Shown here piece after piece: positions 1-8,423 of a stretch of DNA of 9,794 nt. Below the pieces are notes generated by a model. It saw only the letters and a list, made by a program, of their open reading frames with translations. It was not told where the DNA came from and did no database searches. Made by a program: the position numbers and the translations under genes. The DNA comes from Kiloniellales bacterium. GTDB lineage: Bacteria > Pseudomonadota > Alphaproteobacteria > Kiloniellales > JAKSDN01. Positions within the stretch are counted from its first letter, which is position 1. Every line of letters starts with the position of its first letter. Location: positions 1-9,794 of the forward strand of contig JAKSDN010000826.1 of NCBI GenBank assembly GCA_022360075.1, given 5' to 3'.

Positions 1-1250
1 AACAGCACGCGCGTGTCGTCGTCGAAGCGGATCAGGTTGAAGCGGTCCTCCGCCCGCAGGCCGTCGAGCGCGAGGCGCAGCGCTTCCCGCGCCGCTTCGA
101 TCGAGGGGCCATGCATCGAGCCGGAGGTGTCCACCACCAGGATCAGGTCGCGCGGCGGGACGGGCGCGGCATGGTCGAGCTCGTCGGCGGCAGGTGGCAG
201 GACCGAGGCCATGAGATAGGTCTCGCCGTCGATCTCCTCGGCGAAGAGCGCGGCCTCGGGAACGGCGCCGACCTGCGGCCGCCATTCGAGCACGAAGTCC
301 CGATCGGCCGGTACGCTGCCGGCGTCGAGCGTGACCAGCCGCCGGCCTTTACCCTGCTCATCGATCGTGACCGCATGGCTGGGGCTATCGACGGACGCCA
401 GCGCCAGGCCGGCGTCGAGCCGGACCTGGAGCGTGACATGGTTGCGGGTCGGGGAGTCAGGATGGCGCACGGGCCCGAAGAGGTCGCGGCCGGCGATCAC
501 CTTTGGCATCTCGGGTGTCTCTTCGTGGGCGATCGGCTGGCCCTGAGGCCGCTGTGGCGCCCTGCCCGGCGCCTTCGCGAGGGGGATCGAGTCTCCCGGC
601 GTGTAGCGCGGCGCGACCACCATGGGAAAGCGCAGCGCGAAGCGGCCGTCGCGGTAGGCGACGCGGTCCTGGTACTCGATCTCGATCTCGATCGAGTCGC
701 CCGGCCCGACATTGGCGACTGAGGCGACGAAAACGTTCGGCCGCGCGCCGCTCAGCAGGCTCGCCCGCTTGCCCTGTGCGGCGGCCTGCTCGTAAACCTG
801 CCGGGCCTGCTCGCGCGGCAGGATCTCGCCCTCGATGCGGCGCTCGCCGATCACCATGGTCAGGCGGTCGACGGCGGCGCGCTCGGGCAGAGGGAAGACG
901 TAGACGCCTTCGAGCCAGGCGTCCGACGGGTTGCTGAAGAGCTGGCGGACCTTGACCCGCGAAACCTGGCCGGCGACCCGGATCTCGACGTCGCTGGCCA
1001 CCCGCGGCGCCTCGAAGAGGCTGTCGGCCTGACCGCTCCTGAAGAACAGTCCGGCCGTCGTCTCCGCGGCGCCGTTCGCCGTTTCGATCTGGTTCGCCTG
1101 AAGGCTGCGCGGCGCGATCACGGCGAGCGCCGCGAACAGCACAAGCCCCAGCATCAAGGTCGATAGAAGCACGGCCAGCACGCCCTGGAAGCTCCGGCAG
1201 GTCATGGCGCCGAGCACGTTGTGCCGGTCATCGATCGTGCGGTCGAACAT
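1..1250 (-). CDS. VIT and von Willebrand A domain membrane protein (sortase-target-like), C-terminus cut by window edge
   Basis: The reading frame is open from an ATG at 1250 to the window edge, giving the first 416 residues with no stop. Residues about 24-46 form one strongly hydrophobic segment (VLAVLLSTLMLGLVLFAALA), so the protein is probably anchored in the inner membrane with the rest outside the cytoplasm. Residues about 85-215 look like a VIT (inter-alpha-trypsin-inhibitor) domain, with the patterns LFSNPSDAWLEGVYVFPLPE and ILPREQARQVYEQA. A vWA domain starts near residue 367, and its metal-ion MIDAS motif DTSGS is at 374-378. This order matches the family called marine proteobacterial sortase target proteins, which are normally processed by a dedicated sortase encoded nearby; the sorting signal and sortase would lie left of the window. 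A GAGGGGG ribosome-binding site six bases before the ATG supports the start. It may be a separate unit from the unknown cassette upstream, since 128 bases separate them. Confidence 0.9.
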   Translation of the reverse strand, partial: MFDRTIDDRHNVLGAMTCRSFQGVLAVLLSTLMLGLVLFAALAVIAPRSLQANQIETANGAAETTAGLFFRSGQADSLFEAPRVASDVEIRVAGQVSRVKVRQLFSNPSDAWLEGVYVFPLPERAAVDRLTMVIGERRIEGEILPREQARQVYEQAAAQGKRASLLSGARPNVFVASVANVGPGDSIEIEIEYQDRVAYRDGRFALRFPMVVAPRYTPGDSIPLAKAPGRAPQRPQGQPIAHEETPEMPKVIAGRDLFGPVRHPDSPTRNHVTLQVRLDAGLALASVDSPSHAVTIDEQGKGRRLVTLDAGSVPADRDFVLEWRPQVGAVPEAALFAEEIDGETYLMASVLPPAADELDHAAPVPPRDLILVVDTSGSMHGPSIEAAREALRLALDGLRAEDRFNLIRFDDDTRVL

Positions 1251-1363
1251 GGTGGTCCCCCTCTTCGTTGCGATTCGTTCGAGGGGGATCTCAGCCGTCA
1301 TTCGCGGCGCAATGGGGGACGGGAGAAGGGCAATTCCGTGGAAGAATGTGGCCGCGCGATGGC

Positions 1364-1378
1364 GCCTGTGTTTCAGGC
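1364..1378 (-). other. Small hairpin just after the stop of the 203-residue gene
   Basis: GCCTG and CAGGC form a five-base-pair stem around a five-base loop directly after the TGA of the upstream gene. No T-run follows it on the minus strand, so it is at best a weak or factor-dependent 3' end. The rest of 1251-1378 shows only the ribosome-binding site of the VIT/vWA gene and no convincing promoter. Confidence 0.25.
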
Positions 1379-1990
1379 TCAGAAGACCCGCGTCGGGATC
1401 CAGGCGTGTTCCTTCTGGATCGCGTCGAGCCGGCTGCGCCCGAAGGCGCGGCCGGCCACGCGCTCGGCGATCCAGGACAGGGCTGCCTGAACGAAGCGGG
1501 CGCGGAGCGGGCCGGCGAGCCGGGCGAGGTGGACCAGGGCGGCCGAGGTCAGGATCGAGGCGCCGATCTCTTGCGGTGCGGAGGCGCCCTCGGCCGGACC
1601 GGTGACGAAGATCACGGTCCCGATGCCGCCGCCCAGGGCGACGGCGAGCGCGCCGAGGAGGCGTTCGATGGCACGACGGGCCTCTTCCACCCGCTCCGCG
1701 ACCTTTCGGAAGTGCGTCTCCAGCGCCGGCAGATTTTCTTGGGACTCGGCCAGCACGGTGGTGACCACATCGCCGTCCCAATCGATGAGCGTGCGAAAGT
1801 GAACGCTATCGAGCTCGCTCGCCGCCTCCGGCGACATCACTTCGAGACCGCCTTGGGCCATGGCCCTGAGCGGCTCGGCGACGCCGAGGCGTTCGACGAG
1901 CACGAACAGCAACGTCGAGGCGAGGCGCGAACCGGCGTCGAGGAGGGGGCGGACGACGCGCAGCCCCGAAGGCGCGGAGGGTCCGGCCAA
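1379..1990 (-). CDS. Unknown membrane-associated protein, third gene of the DGD cassette
   Basis: This 203-residue protein belongs to no family I recognise. The start is TTG at 1990, supported by a GGGAGG ribosome-binding site with seven-base spacing and an 18-base gap after the previous stop codon. Residues 63-80 contain the sequence FRTLIDWDGDVVTTV, followed by a long charged helix (about 85-112) that begins near His93. This helix runs straight into a glycine-rich hydrophobic segment at about 111-130 (LLGALAVALGGGIGTVIFVT), a likely transmembrane helix. A second hydrophobic stretch at about 141-161 could pair with it as a hairpin, and the C-terminus is basic and amphipathic. The DGD turn plus His-led helix is shared with both upstream genes. 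Function is unknown; a membrane-acting partner of the two soluble upstream proteins is an inference from topology and order only. Confidence 0.72.
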   Translation of the reverse strand: MAGPSAPSGLRVVRPLLDAGSRLASTLLFVLVERLGVAEPLRAMAQGGLEVMSPEAASELDSVHFRTLIDWDGDVVTTVLAESQENLPALETHFRKVAERVEEARRAIERLLGALAVALGGGIGTVIFVTGPAEGASAPQEIGASILTSAALVHLARLAGPLRARFVQAALSWIAERVAGRAFGRSRLDAIQKEHAWIPTRVF

Positions 1991-2008
1991 GGCCCGGCCT
2001 CCCGCCGG

Positions 2009-2869
2009 CTACTTTCGCCCTCCGAGCGCGAGATCGGCGAGGTTCACGATGAAGGACCCGACCGCCTCGATCAGGCCGCGCCAGTAGCCGACCGCGGTCT
2101 CGATGCCCATCTTGTGGATCTCGAGCACGTGGGCCTGGGCGGGCGTGGCGTACTTGCGGCCGATGCGGGTGATCGTATCGCCGTCGAGATCGATCGTAGT
2201 TTGGGCTGCGACCTCTTCCACGCCGATCTCCCAAATCTTGCGCAGCGTGGTCCTGTCATCGGCGCCCAAGCGCAGAAGCTCTCGTTCCCAATAGGCCTCC
2301 GTCTCGACCGTCGCCGTGGCCTCGAAAGCGTTCAAGCTGGCCCGGGAGGCGCCCGCGATTTTCGCGAACTGCGGCTCGGCGCGAAGACGCCAGAGCATGT
2401 TCTTCAACTGATCGCAGTTCTTTCGGATGCGCTCGACGATGACCCGGTCGGAAGCCCCGAGATCGGCGTGGCGAACGACGGCCGACGCGGCCCAGCGCAG
2501 GCACAGGAAGGTGTGGACGTGGATCGTCAGGTCGCCGGGATCGAAGGCCGGCTGGTCATCTCGCAGCCATCCTGCCAGCTCGTCCTTGTCGCGCTTCGCA
2601 AGTGTTTTCAGGTCCGCTTCATAGGTCGTCGCCTGCGGGCCGGCCTGCGGATCGTTCGGTCGGATGTCCTGGTCCGGCTTCGCCTCGAGCCATTTGCCGA
2701 CCGGCACGTTCAGGCTGACCAGCTTCCAGGCATACATGTGCGCGATGTCGAGAATCGCGTTGGCGGGGTCCGGCATCTTGCGTGCCGTCATGTTGTCCTT
2801 GATGATCGTGTTGATCTCGAGCTTCGTGATATTGTCTATGAGCGGACGCAGCCCGCCTTCGCTGCTCAT
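2009..2869 (-). CDS. Unknown helical protein, second gene of the DGD cassette
   Basis: This 286-residue protein is predicted to be mostly helical and has no signal peptide; I recognise no family. The ATG at 2869 follows GGGAGG with seven-base spacing, the same arrangement as the next gene. An N-terminal conserved-looking stretch (EINTIIKDNMTARKMPDPA, about 18-36) leads into helical segments. A proline- and acid-rich linker lies near 63-85. The C-terminal quarter carries TTIDLDGDTITRI (224-236), then His252 and an amphipathic, rather hydrophobic helix (about 252-283) that could touch membrane. That C-terminal part matches in layout the modules in the 112- and 203-residue neighbours. Its stop lies 18 bases before the next start, so the two are almost certainly co-transcribed. 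The opposite strand holds a long open frame here, but that frame lacks any recognisable domain. Confidence 0.75.
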   Translation of the reverse strand: MSSEGGLRPLIDNITKLEINTIIKDNMTARKMPDPANAILDIAHMYAWKLVSLNVPVGKWLEAKPDQDIRPNDPQAGPQATTYEADLKTLAKRDKDELAGWLRDDQPAFDPGDLTIHVHTFLCLRWAASAVVRHADLGASDRVIVERIRKNCDQLKNMLWRLRAEPQFAKIAGASRASLNAFEATATVETEAYWERELLRLGADDRTTLRKIWEIGVEEVAAQTTIDLDGDTITRIGRKYATPAQAHVLEIHKMGIETAVGYWRGLIEAVGSFIVNLADLALGGRK

Positions 2870-2893
2870 CTCGAAGCCTCCCGCCTGTGCGCT

Positions 2894-2923
2894 GGAGCGC
2901 GGCCGCCAAGGCCCGGGCGCTCC
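2894..2923 (-). other. Stem-loop between first and second cassette genes
   Basis: GGAGCGC and GCGCTCC form a perfect seven-base-pair stem around 16 bases, inside the 93-base gap between the 112- and 286-residue genes. There is no T-run, so it does not look like an intrinsic terminator. It could be an mRNA processing or stability element that sets different levels of the first and the later genes; that role is inference. Confidence 0.3.
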
Positions 2924-2962
2924 CCCCGAGCCTCACCCCCGCCGATCTCGGGCCCGTCCCGC

Positions 2963-4713
<1,751 letters not shown>

Positions 4714-4769
4714 GGGGTGTTCGCTAGAAGCAAGACCATGGTCCGAAGAGCCCCGAATTTGCCAAACGG

Positions 4770-4886
4770 CTGTCATGCTCGGGCGAAGACCCGAGCATCC
4801 ATTGTGCCGCGGCACGAGCCTGTCGCCTTCAGCACCTCCCGTGCATGCGGTTCAATGGATTGCCGGGTCAAGCCCGGCAATGACAG
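4770..4886. repeat. Paired-palindrome (REPIN-like) intergenic repeat
   Basis: Two related hairpin units face each other in the gap between the aminotransferase and the reductase. The ends are exact inverted copies, CTGTCAT (4770-4776) and ATGACAG (4880-4886). The left unit has stem ATGCTCGGG/CCCGAGCAT (4775-4798, six-base loop) and the right unit ATTGCCGGG/CCCGGCAAT (4859-4881, five-base loop); both stems are perfect nine-base pairs though their sequences differ. Read inward, both units share CTGTCAT, the GGGC/GACCCG centre and ATCCAT. A further perfect palindrome, GTGCCGCGGCAC, is at 4804-4815. The right unit is of a type I remember as common between genes in alphaproteobacteria. It may act as a 3' mRNA stabiliser for the aminotransferase or be moved by a REP-associated transposase elsewhere; both are inference. 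Confidence 0.8.
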
Positions 4887-4952
4887 TTTGGGGAGTGGTG
4901 TGCAGCGCGGCCGGCCGGTCAGATCGCAGGCACTGACGGCCGCCCCCCGCCC

Positions 4953-5885
4953 ATGAAATTCCTCGTCCTCGGGGCCGGCGGGGTCGGCGGATTTCTCGGT
5001 GCCAAGCTGGCGGCCGACGGCAACGACGTCACCTTCGTCGCGCGCGGTCCGCACCGCGAGGCGATGGCGCGCGACGGCCTGCGCCTGCGCTCGCCGCTCG
5101 GGGATCTGCACATCGAGCGGCCGACGCTGTTCGAGGACCCGTCCGAGACCGGCCTCTGCGACGTCATCCTGCTCTGCACCAAGCTCTGGGACAACGATTC
5201 GGCGATCGAGCTGATGCGGCCCTTGCTGGCCCACGACACGGCGGTGATCTCGCTGCAGAACGGCGTCGAGGCCGAGGACCAGCTCGCCGACGCGCTGGGT
5301 CATCAGCACGTCCTCGGCGGCGTGGCGCAGATCGCCGTGCGCATCGCCGAGCCGGGCGTGATCGCGCAGACCGGCCAATTCGCCCGCTTCCTCGTCGGCG
5401 AGCGCGACGGCACCTCGACCTGGCGCCTGGAAGGCCTGGTCGCGGCCGGCAAGTCGGCCGGCATCGACATCAAGGCCTCCGACGACATCGGGCTCGACCT
5501 CTGGAAGAAGTTCGTTCTGTTGACTCCCTTCGCCGGGGCGGCTTGCCTGTTTCGCCTGCCGATCGGCCGTATCCTCGCCGACGGCTGGCGGCGCGAGCAG
5601 CTCGAGTCCCTGCTCGCCGAGGCCGTGGCGGTCGGCCGCGCCAAGGGCGCCGCGCTGCCGGATAACGTCGAGGCCCGCGTGATGGAGAGCTACGCCGGTT
5701 TCCCGGAGGAGATGAAGCCCTCGATGCTGCACGACCTGGAGGCCGGCCGCCGGCTCGAGGTCGACTGGCTGAGCGGCGCGGTCGTGCGTCTCGGCAAGGC
5801 CCTCGGCGTCGACACGCCGGCCAGCCAATCGGTGGTCGAGGCGCTGGAGCCGATCAAGCTCGGGCGCGCGGTGCAGAACGCGTAG
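4953..5885 (+). CDS. 2-dehydropantoate 2-reductase family protein (ketopantoate reductase, PanE/ApbA)
   Basis: The 310-residue protein starts with a Rossmann nucleotide-binding loop, GAGGVGG at 7-13. It keeps the family landmarks CTK (75-77), SLQNGVE with Asn103, and LWKKF with Lys185/Lys186 as the probable catalytic lysine. In the C-terminal domain it has KPSMLHDLEAGRRLEVDWLSG (given here as a 255-275 block), with Ser257 and Glu269 at substrate-binding positions. The family reduces ketopantoate to pantoate with NADPH, in pantothenate and CoA synthesis, but many genomes hold several paralogues acting on other 2-keto acids, so panE is not assigned. The start at 4953 is fixed by the position of the nucleotide-binding loop, yet no Shine-Dalgarno sequence is visible: the preceding bases are mostly C. 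Neighbouring genes give no pantothenate context. Confidence 0.9.
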   Translation: MKFLVLGAGGVGGFLGAKLAADGNDVTFVARGPHREAMARDGLRLRSPLGDLHIERPTLFEDPSETGLCDVILLCTKLWDNDSAIELMRPLLAHDTAVISLQNGVEAEDQLADALGHQHVLGGVAQIAVRIAEPGVIAQTGQFARFLVGERDGTSTWRLEGLVAAGKSAGIDIKASDDIGLDLWKKFVLLTPFAGAACLFRLPIGRILADGWRREQLESLLAEAVAVGRAKGAALPDNVEARVMESYAGFPEEMKPSMLHDLEAGRRLEVDWLSGAVVRLGKALGVDTPASQSVVEALEPIKLGRAVQNA

Positions 5886-5890
5886 GTTCT

Positions 5891-6047
5891 CTTTGGTTTG
5901 TCCGCTCCGCGGACGCCCCCCACCCGTCGCTTCGCGCCGACCTCCCCCTCGAGGGGGAGGCGTAAGCTGTTGCTGCAGCACTCCGAATTCCCTCCCCCCT
6001 CGAGGGGGAGGGTTAGGGAGGGGGGCGGCGCGAAGCGCCGAAAGAAG
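5891..6047. repeat. Multi-hairpin palindromic repeat, copy 1
   Basis: A compact series of inverted repeats lies between the reductase and the alcohol dehydrogenase. In order: hairpin GTCCGC-tcc-GCGGAC (5900-5914); hairpin GTCGC-ttc-GCGCC with one mismatch (5926-5938); the perfect 20-base palindrome CCTCCCCCTCGAGGGGGAGG (5941-5960); a 29-base spacer; a near-palindrome of 23 bases (5990-6012, one extra C); and hairpin CGGCGC-gaa-GCGCCG (6026-6040), ending in AAAGAAG. A second copy lies at 7359-7514 in the same orientation. Open frames through these repeats give the proline/arginine-rich peptides often mis-annotated as proteins. There is no transposase gene, so it is a non-autonomous or decayed element. 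It lies between the two convergent 3' ends and may serve as a 3' barrier for both. Confidence 0.8.
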
Positions 6048-6080
6048 AGCAATTTACAGCGGAATCAGAGCCCGCCCCCC

Positions 6081-7205
6081 TCACATCACCAGCACCTGCC
6101 GCACCGTTTGCCCCGACGCCAGGCGGTCAAATCCGGCATTCACCTCCTCCAGGCCGATGCGGTCGCTCAGCAGGCGGTCGATCGGCAGGCGGCCCTGCTG
6201 GTAGAGCGCGATCAGGTTCGGCACGTCGCGCGCGGGGATGCAGCTTCCGAGATAGCTGCCTTTGATCGTGCGCTCCTCGGCGACCATGGTGACGTGCTTG
6301 AGCGCGAAGTCGTGGTCAGGGTGGGAGAGGCCGGCCGAGACCGTCGTGCCGCCACGCCCGGTGATGCGGTAGGCGAGGTCCATCGCCTTGACCGAGCCGA
6401 CCATCTCGAAGGCGTAGTCGACGCCGCCCGAGGTCGCCTCGCGGAGCTGCTCGACGCAGTCCGCATCGCCGGCGTTGAAGGTGTCGGTCGCGCCGAGCTG
6501 GCGGGCGAGCGCCAGCTTGTCGTCCTGGATGTCGACAGCGATGCAGCGCCGCGCGCCGGCGAGGATGCCGCCCAAAAGCGCGTTGAGACCGACGCCGCCC
6601 AGGCCGACGACGGCGATCGTCGCGCCCGGCGGCACCTTCGCGGTGTTGACCACCGCGCCGACGCCGGTCAGCACGGCGCAGCCGAACAGGGCCGCCTCCT
6701 CCAGCGGCAGGCTGCGGTCGACCTTGACCACCGAGCGGCGCGAGACCACGACGTGCTCGGAGAAGGCCGAGACACCGACCTGGTGGTTGACCGGCGCGCC
6801 GTTCAGGCTGAAGCGCCGCGCGCCCGAGAGCAGGGTGCCGGCGCCGTTGGCCACCGCGCCCGGCTCGCAGAGCGCCGGCCGGCCGTCCATGCAGGGCAGG
6901 CAGTGGCCGCAGCTCGGCACGAAGACCAGGACCACGTGATCGCCCACCTCCAGGTCGCTGACCCCGGGGCCCAGTTCCTCGACGATGCCGGCCGCCTCGT
7001 GGCCGACCGCCATGGGCAGCGGGCGCGGCCGGTTGCCGTCGATCACCGAGAGGTCGGAATGGCAGAGCCCGGCGGCCTTGACCCGCACCAGGATCTCGCC
7101 GTCGCCGGGCGGCGCCAGATCCAGCTCCTCGATCACCAGGGGCCGGCTTTCCGCATAGGGCCGATTCAGCCCCATCTCGTACAGCACCGCCGCTCTCGTC
7201 TTCAT
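6081..7205 (-). CDS. Zinc-dependent alcohol dehydrogenase (class III-like MDR family)
   Basis: The 374-residue medium-chain dehydrogenase is complete. The catalytic zinc ligands are Cys48 (GLCHSD), His69-Glu70 (GHE) and Cys176. The structural zinc site is Cys99, Cys102, Cys105 and Cys113. The nucleotide-binding loop GLGGVG is at 201-206 and is followed by Asp225, which favours NAD over NADP. The layout with HQVGVSAFSEHVVV before Cys176 resembles class III and aryl/benzyl alcohol dehydrogenases; the substrate cannot be told. It should oxidise a primary alcohol to the aldehyde, or the reverse, in the cytoplasm. The ATG at 7205 follows GGAGG at nine-base spacing, and the sequence MKTRAAVLYE is a typical start of the family, so a longer frame to 7310 is not used. 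It stands alone, convergent with the reductase gene, and is bracketed by two copies of a palindromic repeat. Confidence 0.94.
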   Translation of the reverse strand: MKTRAAVLYEMGLNRPYAESRPLVIEELDLAPPGDGEILVRVKAAGLCHSDLSVIDGNRPRPLPMAVGHEAAGIVEELGPGVSDLEVGDHVVLVFVPSCGHCLPCMDGRPALCEPGAVANGAGTLLSGARRFSLNGAPVNHQVGVSAFSEHVVVSRRSVVKVDRSLPLEEAALFGCAVLTGVGAVVNTAKVPPGATIAVVGLGGVGLNALLGGILAGARRCIAVDIQDDKLALARQLGATDTFNAGDADCVEQLREATSGGVDYAFEMVGSVKAMDLAYRITGRGGTTVSAGLSHPDHDFALKHVTMVAEERTIKGSYLGSCIPARDVPNLIALYQQGRLPIDRLLSDRIGLEEVNAGFDRLASGQTVRQVLVM

Positions 7206-7358
7206 GGCTTCGTTCCTCCGGCCTTTGTTCGCATCCCGACGCCCTCGACGCGTCGCGGCCAGTCTGCCACAAGAGATCGGCGGGAACAGCGCTTGCGCCG
7301 GGTCGGGCACGGCATACTGATCGTGCGACAGCCACTCGAATTGGAACGAGAGGTTTTG

Positions 7359-7514
7359 CTTTTCGGCGCTCCGCGCCAGCCCCCCACCCGGCGCTTCGCG
7401 CCGACCTCCCCCTCAAGGGGGGAGGCGATAAGCTGTTGCCGTAGAACCCCAAATCCCCTCCCCCCTTGAGGGGGAGGGCAAGGGTGGGGGGCGTCCGCAA
7501 AGCGGACAAAGAAG
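7359..7514. repeat. Multi-hairpin palindromic repeat, copy 2
   Basis: This copy has the same order of parts as the copy at 5891-6047. It has hairpin GGCGC-tcc-GCGCC (7365-7377), hairpin GGCGC-ttc-GCGCC (7390-7402), a near-palindrome (7405-7425, one extra G), a spacer, a 23-base near-palindrome (7456-7478) and hairpin GTCCGC-aaa-GCGGAC (7493-7507), ending in AAAGAAG. The spacers of the two copies align in direct orientation, sharing TAAGCTGTTGC. The terminal stems are exchanged: this copy begins with the stem type that ends copy 1 and ends with the type that begins copy 1. Together the two copies bracket the alcohol dehydrogenase gene. Confidence 0.8.
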
Positions 7515-7520
7515 CGTCGA

Positions 7521-7564
7521 ATCCCGCCGGATGAGACGGCAGCGCGCCAAGCCCGGCGATGACA
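7521..7564. repeat. Decayed REP-like hairpin
   Basis: The half-site CAAGCCCGGCGATGACA (7548-7564) closely matches the right unit of the repeat at 4859-4886. The other half has diverged; only CGCCGG (7525-7530) still pairs with CCGGCG (7553-7558), across a 22-base loop. It looks like a remnant of the same repeat family. Confidence 0.5.
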
Positions 7565-7653
7565 AACGGGATTGCTCGACCTTGTCGAACCCGTGAGACT
7601 CACTGCGAGTCAGGCCCAAAAGTCGAAGCAAGACCAGGGAGGCGACGGAAGCC

Positions 7654-8292
7654 ATGGTAAGCCTCTGGACCAATCGCGGCGATCCCGAGCATCTCGGCGC
7701 GGACCGCCCCTTCTGCTATCTGGTCACCGACATCGAGACCGACGGCCCGCAGCCGGGCGCGAACTCGATGCGCAGCTTCGCGAGCGTCGTGGTCGAGCGC
7801 GACGGCACCGTCGGCGACCGCTTCGAGGCCTGCCTGGAGCCGCTCGAGGGCGCCGGGCCCGATCCCGGCACTCTGGAATGGCTGCAGGGCCAGACGGCGG
7901 TCTGGGCCGATCTCGTGCGCGACCCGCAGCCGCCGGGCGAGGTGATGGCCGCCTACGCCGAGTGGATCCGCGCGCTGCCGAGCCAGGCCGTCTTCACCGC
8001 GCATCCCCTGTCGTTCGACGGCTACTGGATCGACTGGTACCTGCGCCGCTTCCTCGGCCTGCGCCTGAACACCGGCCCTTACGGCGGCGAGCGCCTGTTC
8101 CTCGGCGCTGGGCTCGACCTGCCGAGCCTGATCATGGGCACGGCGCACCGCGCCTATTCCCAGTGCCGGCGCGAGTTCTACCCCGACGCCTGGCTCGGCG
8201 GCCACGAACACAACCACCGCGCCATCGACGACGCGCTCGGCTATGCCCATCTCTTGGCGGAGATGCTGCGGCGGGGGGCGGAACGCGCGTGA
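7654..8292 (+). CDS. DEDDh-type 3'-5' exonuclease (RNase T / DnaQ-like fold)
   Basis: The 212-residue protein has the three exonuclease motifs of the DnaQ superfamily. Motif I is VTDIETDGP with metal ligands Asp26 and Glu28. Motif II is HPLSFDGYWID with Asp122. Motif III is HNHRAIDDALGYA with general base His188 and Asp193, i.e. the DEDDh subtype. It should remove nucleotides from the 3' end of DNA or RNA using two metal ions; motifs alone do not tell which. The single-domain size is close to RNase T and to small DnaQ-like proteins, but the insert around 134-185 (YGGERLFLGAGLDLPSLIMG region) is not one I can assign to a named subfamily. The ATG at 7654 has GGAGG eleven bases upstream, a long spacing. 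It is probably monocistronic, with repeats on both sides. Confidence 0.85.
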   Translation: MVSLWTNRGDPEHLGADRPFCYLVTDIETDGPQPGANSMRSFASVVVERDGTVGDRFEACLEPLEGAGPDPGTLEWLQGQTAVWADLVRDPQPPGEVMAAYAEWIRALPSQAVFTAHPLSFDGYWIDWYLRRFLGLRLNTGPYGGERLFLGAGLDLPSLIMGTAHRAYSQCRREFYPDAWLGGHEHNHRAIDDALGYAHLLAEMLRRGAERA

Positions 8293-8328
8293 CGCCGGTC
8301 GTGCCTGCGGCGCCGGAGGGCTGGATTT

Positions 8329-8423
8329 GACACGGATGGACGGGATGAACACGGATGGTGCCGAGATCCGCATGGCGCATCGAACCGCTCGGAGAATCCG
8401 TGTTCATCCCGTCCATCCGTGTC
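8329..8423. repeat. Perfect 28-bp inverted repeat (MITE-like hairpin)
   Basis: The arms 8329-8356 and 8396-8423 are exact reverse complements over 28 bases, around a 39-base centre in which CCGAG (8361-8365) and CTCGG (8388-8392) also pair. Each arm contains a repeated ACACGGATGG core (8330-8339 and 8349-8358 on the left). There is no T-run on either side, so it is not an intrinsic terminator. It lies between the exonuclease and Nudix genes. Similar ATCCGTGTTCATCC-type strings are, from memory, widespread in intergenic DNA of many bacteria. Confidence 0.85.

Larger units (their letters stand above)
7206..7653. other. Gene-free 448-base stretch between the alcohol dehydrogenase and the exonuclease
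   Basis: It holds the upstream region of the alcohol dehydrogenase (GGAGG ribosome-binding site at 7219-7215, no strong promoter match), the second multi-hairpin repeat (7359-7514), a decayed REP hairpin (7521-7564), and two small inverted repeats, TCGAC-ctt-GTCGA (7576-7588) and GACTC-actgc-GAGTC (7597-7611). The last two lie in the leader region of the exonuclease. Open frames here come from the repeats and show no protein-like features. Confidence 0.6.

Noticed and set aside
4717..4956. A 79-codon frame in the gap after the aminotransferase
   Set aside because: It is made mostly of the paired-palindrome repeat and lacks a ribosome-binding site.
4773..5981. Long minus-strand frame opposite the ketopantoate-reductase-family gene
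   Set aside because: It is a shadow of a clear Rossmann-fold reductase, and both its ends run into palindromic repeats.
5900..6040. Hairpins of the multi-hairpin repeat as intrinsic terminators
   Set aside because: The stems are strong but no T-run follows on either strand; a general 3' barrier role remains possible but is not shown.
5898..7469. A 523-codon plus-strand frame opposite the alcohol dehydrogenase
   Set aside because: It begins and ends inside the two repeats and is antisense to a complete zinc dehydrogenase with all metal ligands.
5891..7514. Repeats around the alcohol dehydrogenase as a CRISPR array or an intact composite transposon
   Set aside because: There are only two copies, far apart, with no regular spacers and no transposase or insertion-sequence gene.
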